Part shown: in pieces, positions 17,936 through 26,934 of the stretch
Numbering within the stretch: the stretch's first letter is position 1
Layout: each line of letters starts with the position of its first letter
Source of the DNA: Snodgrassella alvi
GTDB lineage: Bacteria; Pseudomonadota; Gammaproteobacteria; Burkholderiales; Neisseriaceae
Reading direction: 5' to 3'
Assembly: GCF_002777425.1 (NCBI RefSeq)
Contig: NZ_MDVC01000091.1
Coordinates: 62,001-126,000 of the forward strand
Length of the DNA: 64,000 bases
Program-made: the position numbers and the translations under genes
Notes under the pieces: generated by a model
Database searches by the model: none
Told to the model about the DNA's origin: nothing
The model's input: the letters and a program-made list of their open reading frames with translations, nothing else

Positions 17936-19114
17936 ATGAATAAGAGTATTAAGCTGTCTTCTGTGCAGATTTTTCTGATGGCTCTGGCCATCGGTCTGGC
18001 GGTGGCCAGTAATTATTATGTGTTTCCGCTGATTGAGGTAATGGCACGCTATTTTGGTCTTGATGTGGCCAGTAGCGGGATGCTGATTACGCTGACACAG
18101 CTGGCTTATGCGCTTGGACTGATTTTTCTGGTGCCGCTGGGTGATTTGCTGGATAACAAAAAGCTGATTGTGTCGTTGTATGCGGTGGTGAGTATTAGTG
18201 CACTGCTGATTGTGCTGGCACCAAGTTTATGGCTGTTTGTTGCTGGCTTGCTGCTGGTTGGGGCTTTTTGTACGGTGGCGCAGATACTGATGCCGCTGGC
18301 GGCCAGCCTGACGGCTCCGGAGCAGCGCGGACGGGTGATTGGTACGCTGATGAGTGGGCTATTGCTTGGCATTCTGCTGTCACGTACTTTTTCTGGTCTG
18401 GTTGCTCACTGGTGGGGCTGGCGCATGGTCTATGTGCTGGGTGCGGCTATGCTGTTGCTAATGACTTTGCTTTTGCAATGGAAGTTGCCTCATGTGCAGC
18501 GTGAGCGCAGTGCGCTAGGCTACTGGCAGACGCTGGTATCGGTATGGTCGTTGTTATGGCGTACGCCGTTATTGCGTCAGCGTGGTGTGTTGGGAGCGCT
18601 AGATTTCTGCCTGTTTTCGGTGTTGTGGACACCGCTGACGCTGTTGCTGAGTCATGCTCCTTATTATTTCAGTTTAAGTACGATTGGTCTGTTTGGTTTA
18701 TTTGGTGCACTGGGGATATTTGGTTCGAATGTGGGCGGCTGGGCGGCTGATAAAGGCCGCACTTATGCGATGACGGTGGTGTGTGCACTGTTGTTTCTGC
18801 TTAGCTGGGCGCTGTTATATGCTGGAGGAATACATTTGTGGGCGCTGATTGGTGGTGTGATACTGCTGGATTTTGCTATTCAGGCTTTGCATATCTGTAA
18901 TCAGTCGCTGATTTATCGTTCAGATCCAGCACTGAAAGGCCGGATTGCTTCTGGCTATATGAGCATGTATTTTATTGGCGGGGTACTCGGCTCGCTTGCT
19001 TCTGCTATGGCTTATGCACATTATGGCTGGAGTGGGGTGGCGCTGCTGGGTGGCGCGATTGCGCTGCTGATTTTGCTGTGTGCGCTGTTATTTAAATGTG
19101 AACGTATGTCTTAG
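17936..19114 (+). CDS. MFS transporter
   Basis: This is a major facilitator superfamily permease of about 392 residues with around 12 hydrophobic helices. The MFS motif-A-like loop L-G-D-L-L-D-N-K-K-L follows helix 2, and a corresponding A-D-K-G-R loop follows helix 8. It resembles the drug/sugar-efflux branch, but no substrate can be deduced. It begins 55 nt after trpB. The frame opens at GTG 17930, but ATG 17936 is the more natural start. Its placement between trpB and trpA could mean export of an aromatic compound, which is only a contextual guess. Confidence 0.88.
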   Translation: MNKSIKLSSVQIFLMALAIGLAVASNYYVFPLIEVMARYFGLDVASSGMLITLTQLAYALGLIFLVPLGDLLDNKKLIVSLYAVVSISALLIVLAPSLWLFVAGLLLVGAFCTVAQILMPLAASLTAPEQRGRVIGTLMSGLLLGILLSRTFSGLVAHWWGWRMVYVLGAAMLLLMTLLLQWKLPHVQRERSALGYWQTLVSVWSLLWRTPLLRQRGVLGALDFCLFSVLWTPLTLLLSHAPYYFSLSTIGLFGLFGALGIFGSNVGGWAADKGRTYAMTVVCALLFLLSWALLYAGGIHLWALIGGVILLDFAIQALHICNQSLIYRSDPALKGRIASGYMSMYFIGGVLGSLASAMAYAHYGWSGVALLGGAIALLILLCALLFKCERMS

Positions 19115-19201
19115 GTCTGTACGGCCGGTTTGGTGCTGGCCGGGCAAGTGGTTTGTATGGCTTGCTCTGGTTTGTAATTGTTATTGTGAATAGGATTGTG
19201 T

Positions 19202-19477
19202 ATGTCTAATCATGCTGTGATGACAGTGATTGGTAAAGATCGTATTGGTATTGTTGCTGAGGTGGCTACGCTGCTGGCAGAACATCAGGTTAGTATTATG
19301 AATATCAGCCAGCAGTTAATGGATGATTATTTCACTATGATTATTTTGCTGGACACGGAACGGTGTACTTTGCCGCGTTTGCAGTTCAGTGAATTTCTGG
19401 ATAGTGAGGGTGAAAAACGGGGTTTGCACATCCGTGTGCAGGATGAGGCTCTATTTAATGCCATGCACCGGATTTAG
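19202..19477 (+). CDS. ACT domain protein (UPF0237 type)
   Basis: This small protein of about 91 residues is a single ACT domain: N-H-A-V-M-T-V-I-G-K-D-R-I-G-I-V-A-E-V-A-T-L-L at the start and V-S-I-M-N-I-S-Q-Q in the middle. ACT domains bind small ligands, usually amino acids. AGGA lies 7 nt before ATG 19202, which favours it over GTG 19196. It is followed after 9 nt by the PFL/UPF0210 gene. The same pairing is common in other bacteria and suggests the two proteins act together. Confidence 0.9.
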   Translation: MSNHAVMTVIGKDRIGIVAEVATLLAEHQVSIMNISQQLMDDYFTMIILLDTERCTLPRLQFSEFLDSEGEKRGLHIRVQDEALFNAMHRI

Positions 19478-19486
19478 GAGTTGTTT

Positions 19487-20848
19487 ATGTCGTTTTCTAT
19501 TCAGAATAATGAAATTCTGGAGACTGTACGCATGGTCTCTGATCAGCATTTCGATGTCCGTACGATAACTATTGGCATTGATTTGCATGACTGTATTGAT
19601 ACGGATATTAATCGGCTGAATGAGAAGATTTTTGCCAAGATTACTCGGGTTGGTAAAAATCTGGTGCAGACGGCAACTGAGTTGTCTGCCAGATATGGTG
19701 TGCCGATTGTGAATCAGCGCATTGCGGTAACGCCGATTGCGCAGATTGGTGCGGCTACTGGTGCGGATTCTTATGTTTCGATTGCGCAGACGCTGGATAA
19801 GGCAGCAAAGGCTATTGGTATTTCGTTTATCGGTGGTTTTTCTGCATTGGTACATAAGGGTATGAGTGCTGCGGATGAGGTGCTGATTCGTTCCATTCCT
19901 GAGGCCATGGCCTGTACTGATGTGGTATGCAGTTCGGTAAATATCGGTTCTACCCGTGCCGGTATCAATATGGATGCAGTCCGGCTGATGGGTGAAACCA
20001 TCCGGCAGACGGCAGCAATAACGCCGGAAGGCTTTGGTTGTGCCAAGCTGGTGGTGTTTTGTAATGCTGTAGAAGATAATCCGTTTATGGCCGGTGCTTT
20101 TCATGGTGCAGGTGAGGCGGATTGTGTGATTAATGTTGGCGTATCTGGCCCGGGTGTGGTGTGCGCTGCGTTGCAGAATACGCAAGGCCTGTCTTTGACT
20201 GAAGTTGCCGAGCTGGTGAAGAAAACTGCTTTCAAGATTACCCGTGTGGGGGAACTGATTGGGCATGAAGCCAGTAAGATGCTGGGTATTCCGTTTGGTA
20301 TTCTGGATTTGTCACTGGCGCCAACGCCGGCTGTAGGTGACAGTGTCGCCCGGATTCTGGAGGCAATGGGGTTAAGTGTCTGCGGAACTCATGGAACAAC
20401 GGCGGCGCTGGCCTTGCTGAACGATGCGGTAAAAAAAGGCGGTATGATGGCTTCCAGTGCGGTCGGGGGGCTGAGTGGCGCGTTTATTCCGGTATCGGAA
20501 GATGAAGGCATGATAGCGGCAGTAGAAGCTGGTGTGTTGACGCTGGACAAGCTGGAAGCGATGACGGCGGTGTGTTCGGTAGGGCTGGATATGATTGCCG
20601 TGCCGGGGGATACACCGGCCAGTACGCTGGCAGGCATTATTGCTGATGAAGCAGCTATCGGCCTGATTAACAGCAAAACCACGGCAGTGCGGGTTATTCC
20701 GGTAACCGGTAAGGATGTAGGCGATTATGTTGAGTTTGGTGGTCTGCTTGGCCGGGCTCCGGTCATGCCTGTGAAATCCGGTTCCTGTGAGGTATTTATT
20801 AATCGTGGCGGGCGTGTGCCAGCGCCGGTGCAGGCAATGAAAAATTAA
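19487..20848 (+). CDS. PFL family protein (UPF0210/DUF711)
   Basis: The protein is about 453 residues and belongs to the UPF0210 family, structurally related to the glycyl-radical/PFL superfamily fold. Visible blocks include E-T-V-R-M-V, the D-x-R-T-I-T-I-G-I-D opening, the [14 protein letters not shown] segment and a Gly-rich G-T-H-G-T-T-A-A-L region. No glycyl-radical site is apparent and the function is unknown. The Shine-Dalgarno GGAG overlaps the stop of the ACT gene and points to ATG 19487, 6 nt on. It is translationally coupled to the ACT gene. Confidence 0.9.
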   Translation: MSFSIQNNEILETVRMVSDQHFDVRTITIGIDLHDCIDTDINRLNEKIFAKITRVGKNLVQTATELSARYGVPIVNQRIAVTPIAQIGAATGADSYVSIAQTLDKAAKAIGISFIGGFSALVHKGMSAADEVLIRSIPEAMACTDVVCSSVNIGSTRAGINMDAVRLMGETIRQTAAITPEGFGCAKLVVFCNAVEDNPFMAGAFHGAGEADCVINVGVSGPGVVCAALQNTQGLSLTEVAELVKKTAFKITRVGELIGHEASKMLGIPFGILDLSLAPTPAVGDSVARILEAMGLSVCGTHGTTAALALLNDAVKKGGMMASSAVGGLSGAFIPVSEDEGMIAAVEAGVLTLDKLEAMTAVCSVGLDMIAVPGDTPASTLAGIIADEAAIGLINSKTTAVRVIPVTGKDVGDYVEFGGLLGRAPVMPVKSGSCEVFINRGGRVPAPVQAMKN

Positions 20849-21002
20849 GGGTTGTGCCGCTACTGCATGTTATGATGCAGGCTATGACAATCAGCACTGG
20901 TGGTGTTGCAGGCAGTCAATATCCGGCTGCTTGCAAGGGGCGACAGCATGGTAGTTGTCTGGAAACACCACTGATGTGTTCGGGAATGAATAGAGAACGA
21001 AA

Positions 21003-21788
21003 ATGAGTAGAATTCAACAGACGTTTGAGCGGCTGCATGGTCGCACTGCTCTGGTGTCGTATATCACTTGTGGTGATCCGAACCTGGCCACAACACTACA
21101 ATTGATGCAGACGCTGGTTGCCAGTGGTACAGATATCATTGAGCTGGGCGTGCCCTTTTCTGACCCGATGGCGGATGGGCCGGTTATTCAGGCGGCAACT
21201 GAACGTGCTTTGCGCAATCATGTGTCTTTAGCAGATGTATTGCAGGTGGTAGCCCAGTTCAGGCAGGAAAATCAGACTACGCCGGTGGTTCTCATGGGCT
21301 ATCTGAATCCGGTTTATCATATGGGCTATGAGCGCTTTGCACAGGCTGCTGCACAGGCTGGTGTGGACGGGGTGCTGACAGTAGACTGCCCGGCAGAGGC
21401 GATTGATGATTTGTATGTACAGTTACAGAAAAATGGGCTGGACTGTATTTTTCTGATTGCACCAACCACAACAGATGAGCGGATTAAGCTGATTGGCAGC
21501 AGAGCCAGTGGTTTTGTTTATTATGTGTCTCTCAAGGGTGTGACTGGTTCATCACAGTTGGATACGGCTGAAGTTTCGCGTAAAATTGATCATTTACGCC
21601 AGTTTATTCAGGTGCCTGTTGGTGTGGGTTTTGGTATTCGTGATGCCGACAGTGCCCGTCGTATCGGGGCGATAGCAGATGCGGTAATCGTTGGCAGCCG
21701 CTTTGTGCAGACGATAGCCGAGCATGCTGGTCGTGAGGCTGAGGCTCTGGCACCTGTTGTTGCCGAGCTCAGGCAGGCGCTGGAATAA
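21003..21788 (+). CDS. trpA: Tryptophan synthase alpha chain
   Basis: TrpA cleaves indole-3-glycerol phosphate and channels indole to TrpB. The 261-residue TIM barrel has catalytic Glu47 (I-I-E-L-G-V-P-F-S-D-P) and Asp58 (M-A-D-G-P), plus the phosphate loop G-V-G-F-G-I. GAACGAAA precedes the ATG. It lies 69 nt upstream of accD, as in many betaproteobacteria, and is separated from trpB by the MFS, ACT and PFL genes. Confidence 0.96.
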   Translation: MSRIQQTFERLHGRTALVSYITCGDPNLATTLQLMQTLVASGTDIIELGVPFSDPMADGPVIQAATERALRNHVSLADVLQVVAQFRQENQTTPVVLMGYLNPVYHMGYERFAQAAAQAGVDGVLTVDCPAEAIDDLYVQLQKNGLDCIFLIAPTTTDERIKLIGSRASGFVYYVSLKGVTGSSQLDTAEVSRKIDHLRQFIQVPVGVGFGIRDADSARRIGAIADAVIVGSRFVQTIAEHAGREAEALAPVVAELRQALE

Positions 21789-21857
21789 TCTGCGCAGAGT
21801 CCTAATTCTGCATGGTAGCCTGTTACAGGCTGCCGGCAAATAACCGGGAATGAAAAA

Positions 21858-22730
21858 ATGAGTTGGTTAGATAAAATCCTGCCACCCAAGATTAAAAAAG
21901 ATCCTGTGGCCAAATCCGCAGGTATCCCTGAAGGATTATGGCAGAAGTGCCCGTCTTGTGCGGCAACTTTATATGCCACGGATTTAAAGAAAAACATGGA
22001 AGTGTGCCCGAAATGCGGACATCATAATCCAGTTTCGGCACGTGAACGTATCCAGATAATGCTGGATGAGACTAAACAGTATGAAATCGGTGCTGACATT
22101 AAGCCGATTGATATTCTGAAGTTCCGTGACAGTAAGAAATATACTGATCGCCTGAGTACAGCACGCAAGCTGACACAGGAAGATGATGCGCTGGTGGTGG
22201 TACGTGGCACCATGAATGGTGTACCGGTGGTTGTGGCTGCGTTTGAATTCAACTTTATCGGTGGTTCAATGGGTTCGGTTGTGGGTGAACGTTTTGTGCG
22301 CGGTGTGCGTGAGGCGGTGAAACATAACTGTACCTTTATCTGTGTGGCTGCTTCTGGTGGTGCACGGATGCAGGAGGGCTTGAATTCGTTGATGCAGATG
22401 GCCAAAACCTGTGCTGCATTACATCTGCTTACTGAAAAGTCACTACCGTTTATCTCTGTATTAACTAATCCGACTATGGGCGGGGTATCAGCCAGTTTTG
22501 CCTTTATTGGTGATGTAGTGCTGGCCGAACCGAATGCGCTGATTGGTTTTGCTGGTCCACGGGTGATTGAGCAGACGGTGCGCGAGACTTTGCCTGAAGG
22601 TTTCCAGCGTGCGGAATTTTTGCTGGATAAAGGGGCAGTCGATCAAATTGTTGACCGGCGTGAATTGAAAGAGCGCATTGTGCGCCTGATTGGTTTGCTA
22701 CGCTCCCAAGCTAGTGAAGATGCAGCTTGA
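21858..22730 (+). CDS. accD: Acetyl-CoA carboxylase carboxyltransferase subunit beta
   Basis: AccD pairs with AccA to transfer carboxyl from carboxybiotin to acetyl-CoA, the first committed step of fatty-acid synthesis. The 290-residue protein has an N-terminal zinc ribbon (Cys31, Cys34, Cys50, Cys53) and the crotonase-like carboxyltransferase domain with G-G-S-M-G-S-V-V-G and [10 protein letters not shown]. It is probably co-transcribed with trpA and ends at a strong terminator. Confidence 0.96.
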   Translation: MSWLDKILPPKIKKDPVAKSAGIPEGLWQKCPSCAATLYATDLKKNMEVCPKCGHHNPVSARERIQIMLDETKQYEIGADIKPIDILKFRDSKKYTDRLSTARKLTQEDDALVVVRGTMNGVPVVVAAFEFNFIGGSMGSVVGERFVRGVREAVKHNCTFICVAASGGARMQEGLNSLMQMAKTCAALHLLTEKSLPFISVLTNPTMGGVSASFAFIGDVVLAEPNALIGFAGPRVIEQTVRETLPEGFQRAEFLLDKGAVDQIVDRRELKERIVRLIGLLRSQASEDAA

Positions 22731-22768
22731 TCAGTATTCGTTTGTTGAACTGAATAATTAACTATAGC

Positions 22769-22799
22769 CGCCCTGAAATGTTGTTTCAGGGCGCTTTTA
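22769..22799 (+). terminator. Rho-independent terminator after accD
   Basis: A 10-bp perfect stem CGCCCTGAAA / TTTCAGGGCG (22769-22778 with 22784-22793) with a 5-nt loop is followed by CTTTTATTT. Confidence 0.92.
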
Positions 22800-22943
22800 T
22801 TTGTCTGGCAGGCTGAAACATATGTGAAGTTGGTAAAACTGTAAACTGAGATGTGTTCGTCCAGATTAATGTTGCCAGACATTATTTAGCAAACAGATAC
22901 AACCGTCTTTTGCGGATTGGGAAGAGTGGTGCAAACTTTCGCT

Positions 22944-23291
22944 TTATGCCTGTAATTGCGCCAGTAATACAGGTATATGGCTGTGGGCAATGTCTTTAGC
23001 TGCGGTTAGTAGCCATAATTGCTGGTGCTGCTGATGCAGTTGTTGCAGTGTTTGCAATGCCTGCTGCTGTTGTGGCTGACACAGTTCCTGCTGATAGAGA
23101 TGACAGAATTCGCTGTAGCGACTGGCCGGATTTTGATGCAGCCATTGTCGTAGCTGGCTGGAAGGTGCAATAGTCTTAATCCATTCCACTGTGCTTAGTT
23201 GGGCTTTACTGATACCACGTGGCCACAGGCGGTCAATTAATACGGCCGGTTGCTGGTGCTGGTAGAGGTAAACACGCTGAACGCTATACAT
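22944..23291 (-). CDS. DUF488 family protein
   Basis: The 115-residue protein has the DUF488 signature L-I-D-R-L-W-P-R-G-I-S-K near residues 18-29, then W-I-K-T-I-A-P-S-S-Q-L-R-x-W and a C-terminal L-L-T-A-A-K-D block. A Gln/His/Leu-rich stretch (about 72-92) sits before the last block. The biochemical function of the family is not established. It stands alone between the accD terminator and dsbC. Confidence 0.85.
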   Translation of the reverse strand: MYSVQRVYLYQHQQPAVLIDRLWPRGISKAQLSTVEWIKTIAPSSQLRQWLHQNPASRYSEFCHLYQQELCQPQQQQALQTLQQLHQQHQQLWLLTAAKDIAHSHIPVLLAQLQA

Positions 23292-23474
23292 GGCTATTGA
23301 GCTGAATTTTAGAAATAATTAATCATAATTTCTGAAATTTGTTGCGGCAACTGTTATGACGGCAATGACAGTTGAGAATATATTCAGATGCTGTGAATGG
23401 GTTGGTTAATGCTGATTTTGATAAATGCTATGGCTATGAGCAATATGCAGGCTGTACTGGATTATGGATAGAAT

Positions 23475-23504
23475 AAAAAAAGCAGCCATAACTGGCTGCT
23501 TTTT
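23475..23504 (-). terminator. Terminator of dsbC (possibly bidirectional)
   Basis: The stem AGCAGCCA (23481-23488) pairs with TGGCTGCT (23493-23500) around a 4-nt loop. A/T tracts flank both sides, so the minus-strand dsbC transcript gets a proper T-run. Confidence 0.87.
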
Positions 23505-23518
23505 GCTATAGATGTTGG

Positions 23519-24367
23519 TTATTTCTGGTTGTCGTTCAATTCCTGCTCTAAATCGTTTTTACGCATCAGGCCGGAAATAGTCTTACCATTCGGGAATATC
23601 ATGGTAGGGGTACCATTAAAGCCGAATTTGTCCCCCAGTTTCATGGTTTCAGCTACTGGATTGTTACAATTGGCTACGCTAGCTGGCTCTTTGCCATGAC
23701 GCATCCAGGCAGTCCAGGCTGTGGTGCGATCTTTCTGACACCATATCTGTACTGATTTGTTCTGTGCATTCGGGTGCAGTTCGGGTACGGGCATCAGGAA
23801 AGTATAGACAGTAACGTTATCAATCTGGGCGATTTCTTCTTCAAGCTTTTTACAGAACGGGCAATCAGGGTCAGAAAATACGGCCATTATACGTTGTCCA
23901 TTACCGCGAACTTCTTTGATGGCTTTATCCAGCGGCAGTTGGTCAAAGTCTACTTTGGACAATTCACTTAAACGCTGTTCAGTTAGATTTTTGTGGTGTT
24001 GTAGGTCAAGCAGGTTGCCCAGCATGATGTAATCGGCATTTTCGTCGGTGTAGATAATCTGATTACCGGTAATTACAACTTCATAAATACCTTTAAATGG
24101 GGTGGTATAGATATTCTGTATGTTTAATTCCTGACCTTTGAATGCTTTTTGCATTTTTTTTATCAGGTTGTCGCTAAGTTTTTTACTGGTATTGGCATCG
24201 ACAGTCTGGCTGGTTTCAGTTGTTGTGTTACTGGCAGCGGATGCACTGATGCCAGAAGCGGCACTGGCTGCTGAACCGGTATTGTGTACTGGTGTACCGT
24301 CGCAGGATGCGATTAAAGGTATGGTGAGCAGGGGGGTAAGCCAATGCCATAAGTAGGATTTTTTCAT
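23519..24367 (-). CDS. dsbC: Thiol:disulfide isomerase DsbC, lipoprotein form
   Basis: The 282-residue protein is a periplasmic disulfide isomerase. Residues 1-21 form a lipoprotein signal peptide with lipobox L-I-A-S before Cys22, followed by an Ala/Ser/Thr-rich linker (about 25-60). Next are the DsbC dimerisation domain (about 62-135) and a thioredoxin fold with active site C169-P-F-C172. The cis-Pro loop G-T-P-T-M-I-F is near residue 255. E. coli DsbC is soluble with a C-G-Y-C site; membrane anchoring and C-P-F-C are differences worth noting. It ends at a strong terminator. Confidence 0.9.
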   Translation of the reverse strand: MKKSYLWHWLTPLLTIPLIASCDGTPVHNTGSAASAASGISASAASNTTTETSQTVDANTSKKLSDNLIKKMQKAFKGQELNIQNIYTTPFKGIYEVVITGNQIIYTDENADYIMLGNLLDLQHHKNLTEQRLSELSKVDFDQLPLDKAIKEVRGNGQRIMAVFSDPDCPFCKKLEEEIAQIDNVTVYTFLMPVPELHPNAQNKSVQIWCQKDRTTAWTAWMRHGKEPASVANCNNPVAETMKLGDKFGFNGTPTMIFPNGKTISGLMRKNDLEQELNDNQK

Positions 24368-24692
24368 ATTGAAAGGCTTTTACTTTTTAGTTAATGGTTA
24401 ATGAATGATTTGAAATTATATGCTGCTATTATGCACAAGCGGTGGATTGCATAAAAGGATTTGTGTGAAAACTGTCGCTATTTTGCTGCTGTTCAGTTAC
24501 GAAACCAGACAGGCTGCAATCTGTTGTCGCGATAGCTGCACTGAGTGTCCATAGTTGTATAGTCTGCTTGTTAGTTGTTGAGTATAAGGCAATTGAGCCG
24601 GGTATGTAATGTTGTTTTGCTTGTGAAACGGTTGGCGTGGCTACTGGCTTCATGCCACAATACTTGTTTGTTAACTAATGTGAATACATGCC
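24368..24692. other. Spacer between dsbC and the exonuclease gene
   Basis: This 325-bp divergent spacer must carry promoters for dsbC (leftward) and the exonuclease gene (rightward). A 74-codon open frame inside it (24429-24653, minus) has no recognisable similarity or Shine-Dalgarno, and I do not call it a gene. Confidence 0.45.
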
Positions 24693-25493
24693 ATGACTCC
24701 GATTTTGGCTTTCGATATTGAAACCGTTCCAGACGTAGCCGGTATTCGTGTGCTGAATCATTTGCCGGCAGAAGTAAGTGATGCAGATGTGGTGGAATTT
24801 GCCTTGCAGCAGCGACGTGCTAAAACTGGTGGTAATGATTTTATGCAGCTGCATTTGCAGCAGGTGGTGGCCATATCATGCTGTATGCGCTGGGGTGCGG
24901 ATAAAATCCATATTGGTAGTATCGGCATACCTGAAGACAGTGAAGAAACACTGATTGCGCGTTTTTTTGAGTTGATAGAAACTCATACGCCACAGCTGGT
25001 AAGCTGGAATGGTGGTGGTTTTGATTTGCCGGTATTGCATTATCGTGCCCTGATTTATGGTATCAGTGCTGCGCGTTACTGGGATATGGGGGAGGGGGAT
25101 TTTGGCGACAGCCGCGATTTTAAATGGAATAATTATATCAGTCGCTATCATGCGCGCCATTGTGATTTGATGGATTTACTCTCCTTATATCAGGCACGTG
25201 CCTGTGTGCCACTGGATGACATGGCCAAGCTGTGTGGTTTCCCGGGTAAGCTAGGCATGGATGGCAGTAAGGTATGGGCGGCCTATCAGCAGGGTGAGCT
25301 GGCGCAGATTCGGCATTATTGTGAAACCGATGCGGCCAATACTTATTTAATGTATTTGCGCTTTAATCTGTTGCGTGGATTTCTGAATGCGGATGAGTAC
25401 GAGCAGGAAATCCGTTGTCTGAAAGCTTATCTGAACGGACAACAGGCACCACACTGGCAGGAATTTCTGGCCGCATGGGGCAGCTCAAGTTGA
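24693..25493 (+). CDS. Predicted 3'-5' exonuclease, PolB-like (DEDD fold)
   Basis: The 266-residue protein carries a DnaQ-like 3'-5' exonuclease core of the PolB-like type. ExoI is F-D-I-E-T-V-P-D (6-13), ExoII includes W-N-G-G-G-F-D-L-P near residues 105-113, and ExoIII is Y-C-E-T-D-A-A-N-T near 209-217. These acidic residues bind the two catalytic metals. The protein is a stand-alone exonuclease with no polymerase domain. The target (DNA repair or RNA) is unknown. It lies about 60 nt before tyrA and may share its transcript. Confidence 0.87.
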   Translation: MTPILAFDIETVPDVAGIRVLNHLPAEVSDADVVEFALQQRRAKTGGNDFMQLHLQQVVAISCCMRWGADKIHIGSIGIPEDSEETLIARFFELIETHTPQLVSWNGGGFDLPVLHYRALIYGISAARYWDMGEGDFGDSRDFKWNNYISRYHARHCDLMDLLSLYQARACVPLDDMAKLCGFPGKLGMDGSKVWAAYQQGELAQIRHYCETDAANTYLMYLRFNLLRGFLNADEYEQEIRCLKAYLNGQQAPHWQEFLAAWGSSS

Positions 25494-25551
25494 CTATCAA
25501 TGTAAATGAACCGGATGCTAGGATGATGGTTTGTGTGGGGTGTTTCCTAAT

Positions 25552-26439
25552 ATGAGTATGCACAGGCTGGTGCTAATTGGGGTAGGCCTGATTGGTGGTT
25601 CGCTGGCACTGGATTTAAAACGTGCCGGATTGGTAGACAAAGTAGTTGGTGTTGATATCGATACAGATAATCTGACTCGGGCGGTAGAGCGGCGTGTTAT
25701 TGATTGTGCTTATACTCGGATTAATGCAGAGAGTATGGCTGATGCTGATATGGTGCTGATTGCTACGCCGGTTAATACATTGCCCCTCATCTGTCGTGAG
25801 TTGGCGCCATATCTGCCTGAACAGTGTATTGTTACCGATGTGGGCAGTACGAAGCAGCTGGCATTACAGGCTTTTGCATCTGAGCTACCGCATCACTATC
25901 CGCGCTGTGTTGCAGCTCATCCGATTGCTGGTTCCGACCGGCATGGTGCACTGGCGGCACAATTTGGCCTGTTTGCCCAGAAAAAATGCATTATCTGTGC
26001 GCATGAACATCAGGATGAAACAGCATTGCAGGCAGTAATAGCGATGTGGCAGGCAGTACAGGCGCAGATTTATCATCTGGATGTAGCTAGACATGATGCG
26101 ATTTTTGCAGCGGTGAGTCATTTGCCACATATGCTGGCTTATGCGTATGTTCACCAGCTGGCTGAAGCAGCGAATGCAGATGAGTTGTTGCAGTTTGCCG
26201 GTAGTGGTTTCCGTGATTTTACGCGGATTGCGGCTAGTCATCCGCAGATATGGACAGACATCTGTCTGGCCAATCGTAAGGTGCTGGCTGATCTATTACA
26301 GCAGCAACAGCAAGAGCTGGTGTATTTGCAACAATGTTTGCAACAGGGTGATGCGCAGAAGTTGACTGCTTTTTTTGCCAAAGCACAGAAAATACGCGAA
26401 GACTGGCAGAATTGGAAAAAAAAGTACTGCAAGGGGTAA
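25552..26439 (+). CDS. tyrA: Prephenate dehydrogenase TyrA
   Basis: TyrA oxidatively decarboxylates prephenate to 4-hydroxyphenylpyruvate for tyrosine synthesis. The protein is about 295 residues with an N-terminal Rossmann fold (G-V-G-L-I-G-G-S, 10-17) and the P-V-N-T and A-H-P-I-A-G-S motifs of the catalytic domain. The frame extends to a GTG at 25531, but homology begins at M-H-R-L-V-L-I-G-V, so ATG 25552 (or 25558) is preferred. There is no fused chorismate mutase; that activity is on pheA at 35.6 kb. Confidence 0.92.
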   Translation: MSMHRLVLIGVGLIGGSLALDLKRAGLVDKVVGVDIDTDNLTRAVERRVIDCAYTRINAESMADADMVLIATPVNTLPLICRELAPYLPEQCIVTDVGSTKQLALQAFASELPHHYPRCVAAHPIAGSDRHGALAAQFGLFAQKKCIICAHEHQDETALQAVIAMWQAVQAQIYHLDVARHDAIFAAVSHLPHMLAYAYVHQLAEAANADELLQFAGSGFRDFTRIAASHPQIWTDICLANRKVLADLLQQQQQELVYLQQCLQQGDAQKLTAFFAKAQKIREDWQNWKKKYCKG

Positions 26440-26591
26440 TTCTGGCAGATAAAGACATTATTCTGGCTAAGTTGTGGTTGAATAAAGCATTTTTTGGTGT
26501 TTTTGACTGCGCCAGATAGGTGCAGTTAATCAATTTTGCGGCATTTTTAATTAAAATAACTCTATTTTGTCGAAATAATACAAAATATGAC

Positions 26592-26620
26592 TTGCCATGC
26601 ATGCGTATTTGATGCATAAT
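26592..26620 (+). promoter_or_regulatory. Sigma70 promoter for the candidate small RNA
   Basis: A -35 box TTGCCA (26592-26597), an exact 17-bp spacer and a -10 box CATAAT (26615-26620) predict a transcription start near 26627-26628, immediately before the first hairpin of the candidate sRNA. Confidence 0.72.
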
Positions 26621-26627
26621 TCGCTTC

Positions 26628-26716
26628 GTTAAATCAGCTCCTAGTTGGTTTAACAGTTTCTCCTCTATTTCTCCTTTGTAGACTTGGCGCACACTTAACC
26701 GTGTGCGCATTTTTTT
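26628..26716 (+). ncRNA. Candidate trans-acting small RNA with three anti-Shine-Dalgarno motifs
   Basis: The unit is about 89 nt. Stem-loop 1 is a 9-bp stem (26628-26636 with 26646-26654, one G-U) whose loop exposes CTCCT. A single-stranded pyrimidine-rich stretch (26655-26685) follows with two further TCTCCT words, then an 8-bp GC-rich hairpin (26687-26694 with 26701-26708) and a run of seven Ts as terminator and Hfq-tail. Repeated CU-rich segments complementary to Shine-Dalgarno sites resemble the Neisseria sibling sRNAs (NgncR_162/163, RcoF1/2) in logic. Direct homology is my inference and is unproven. No protein-coding frame explains this segment. Confidence 0.72.
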
Positions 26717-26934
26717 ATCTATTTTTCTTTATGCCTACGGTATATATGTCTGGTCATGCCGGAATGCTGCATGGCAACTTTATCTGGGTTATCTGAAAAC
26801 AAATTGCTTTAGCTGATTGTTGCTCATGCTTGTCTGCATATCTAGTGTCTTGTTGATTGGAAGGTTGGCGGTGCTATCGTCTGAAAATAAATATTGCTAG
26901 GATAAATGTTTTACATTTTTAGCAGGAAATGACG

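Noticed and set aside
19451-20266. 271-codon minus-strand open frame
   Set aside because: It is entirely antisense to the PFL/UPF0210 and ACT genes and rich in His/Asn/Arg, typical of a shadow of a GC-biased coding frame.
24429-24653. 74-codon minus-strand ORF between dsbC and the exonuclease gene
   Set aside because: There is no ribosome-binding site, no family resemblance and no conserved neighbours; chance open frame is more likely.
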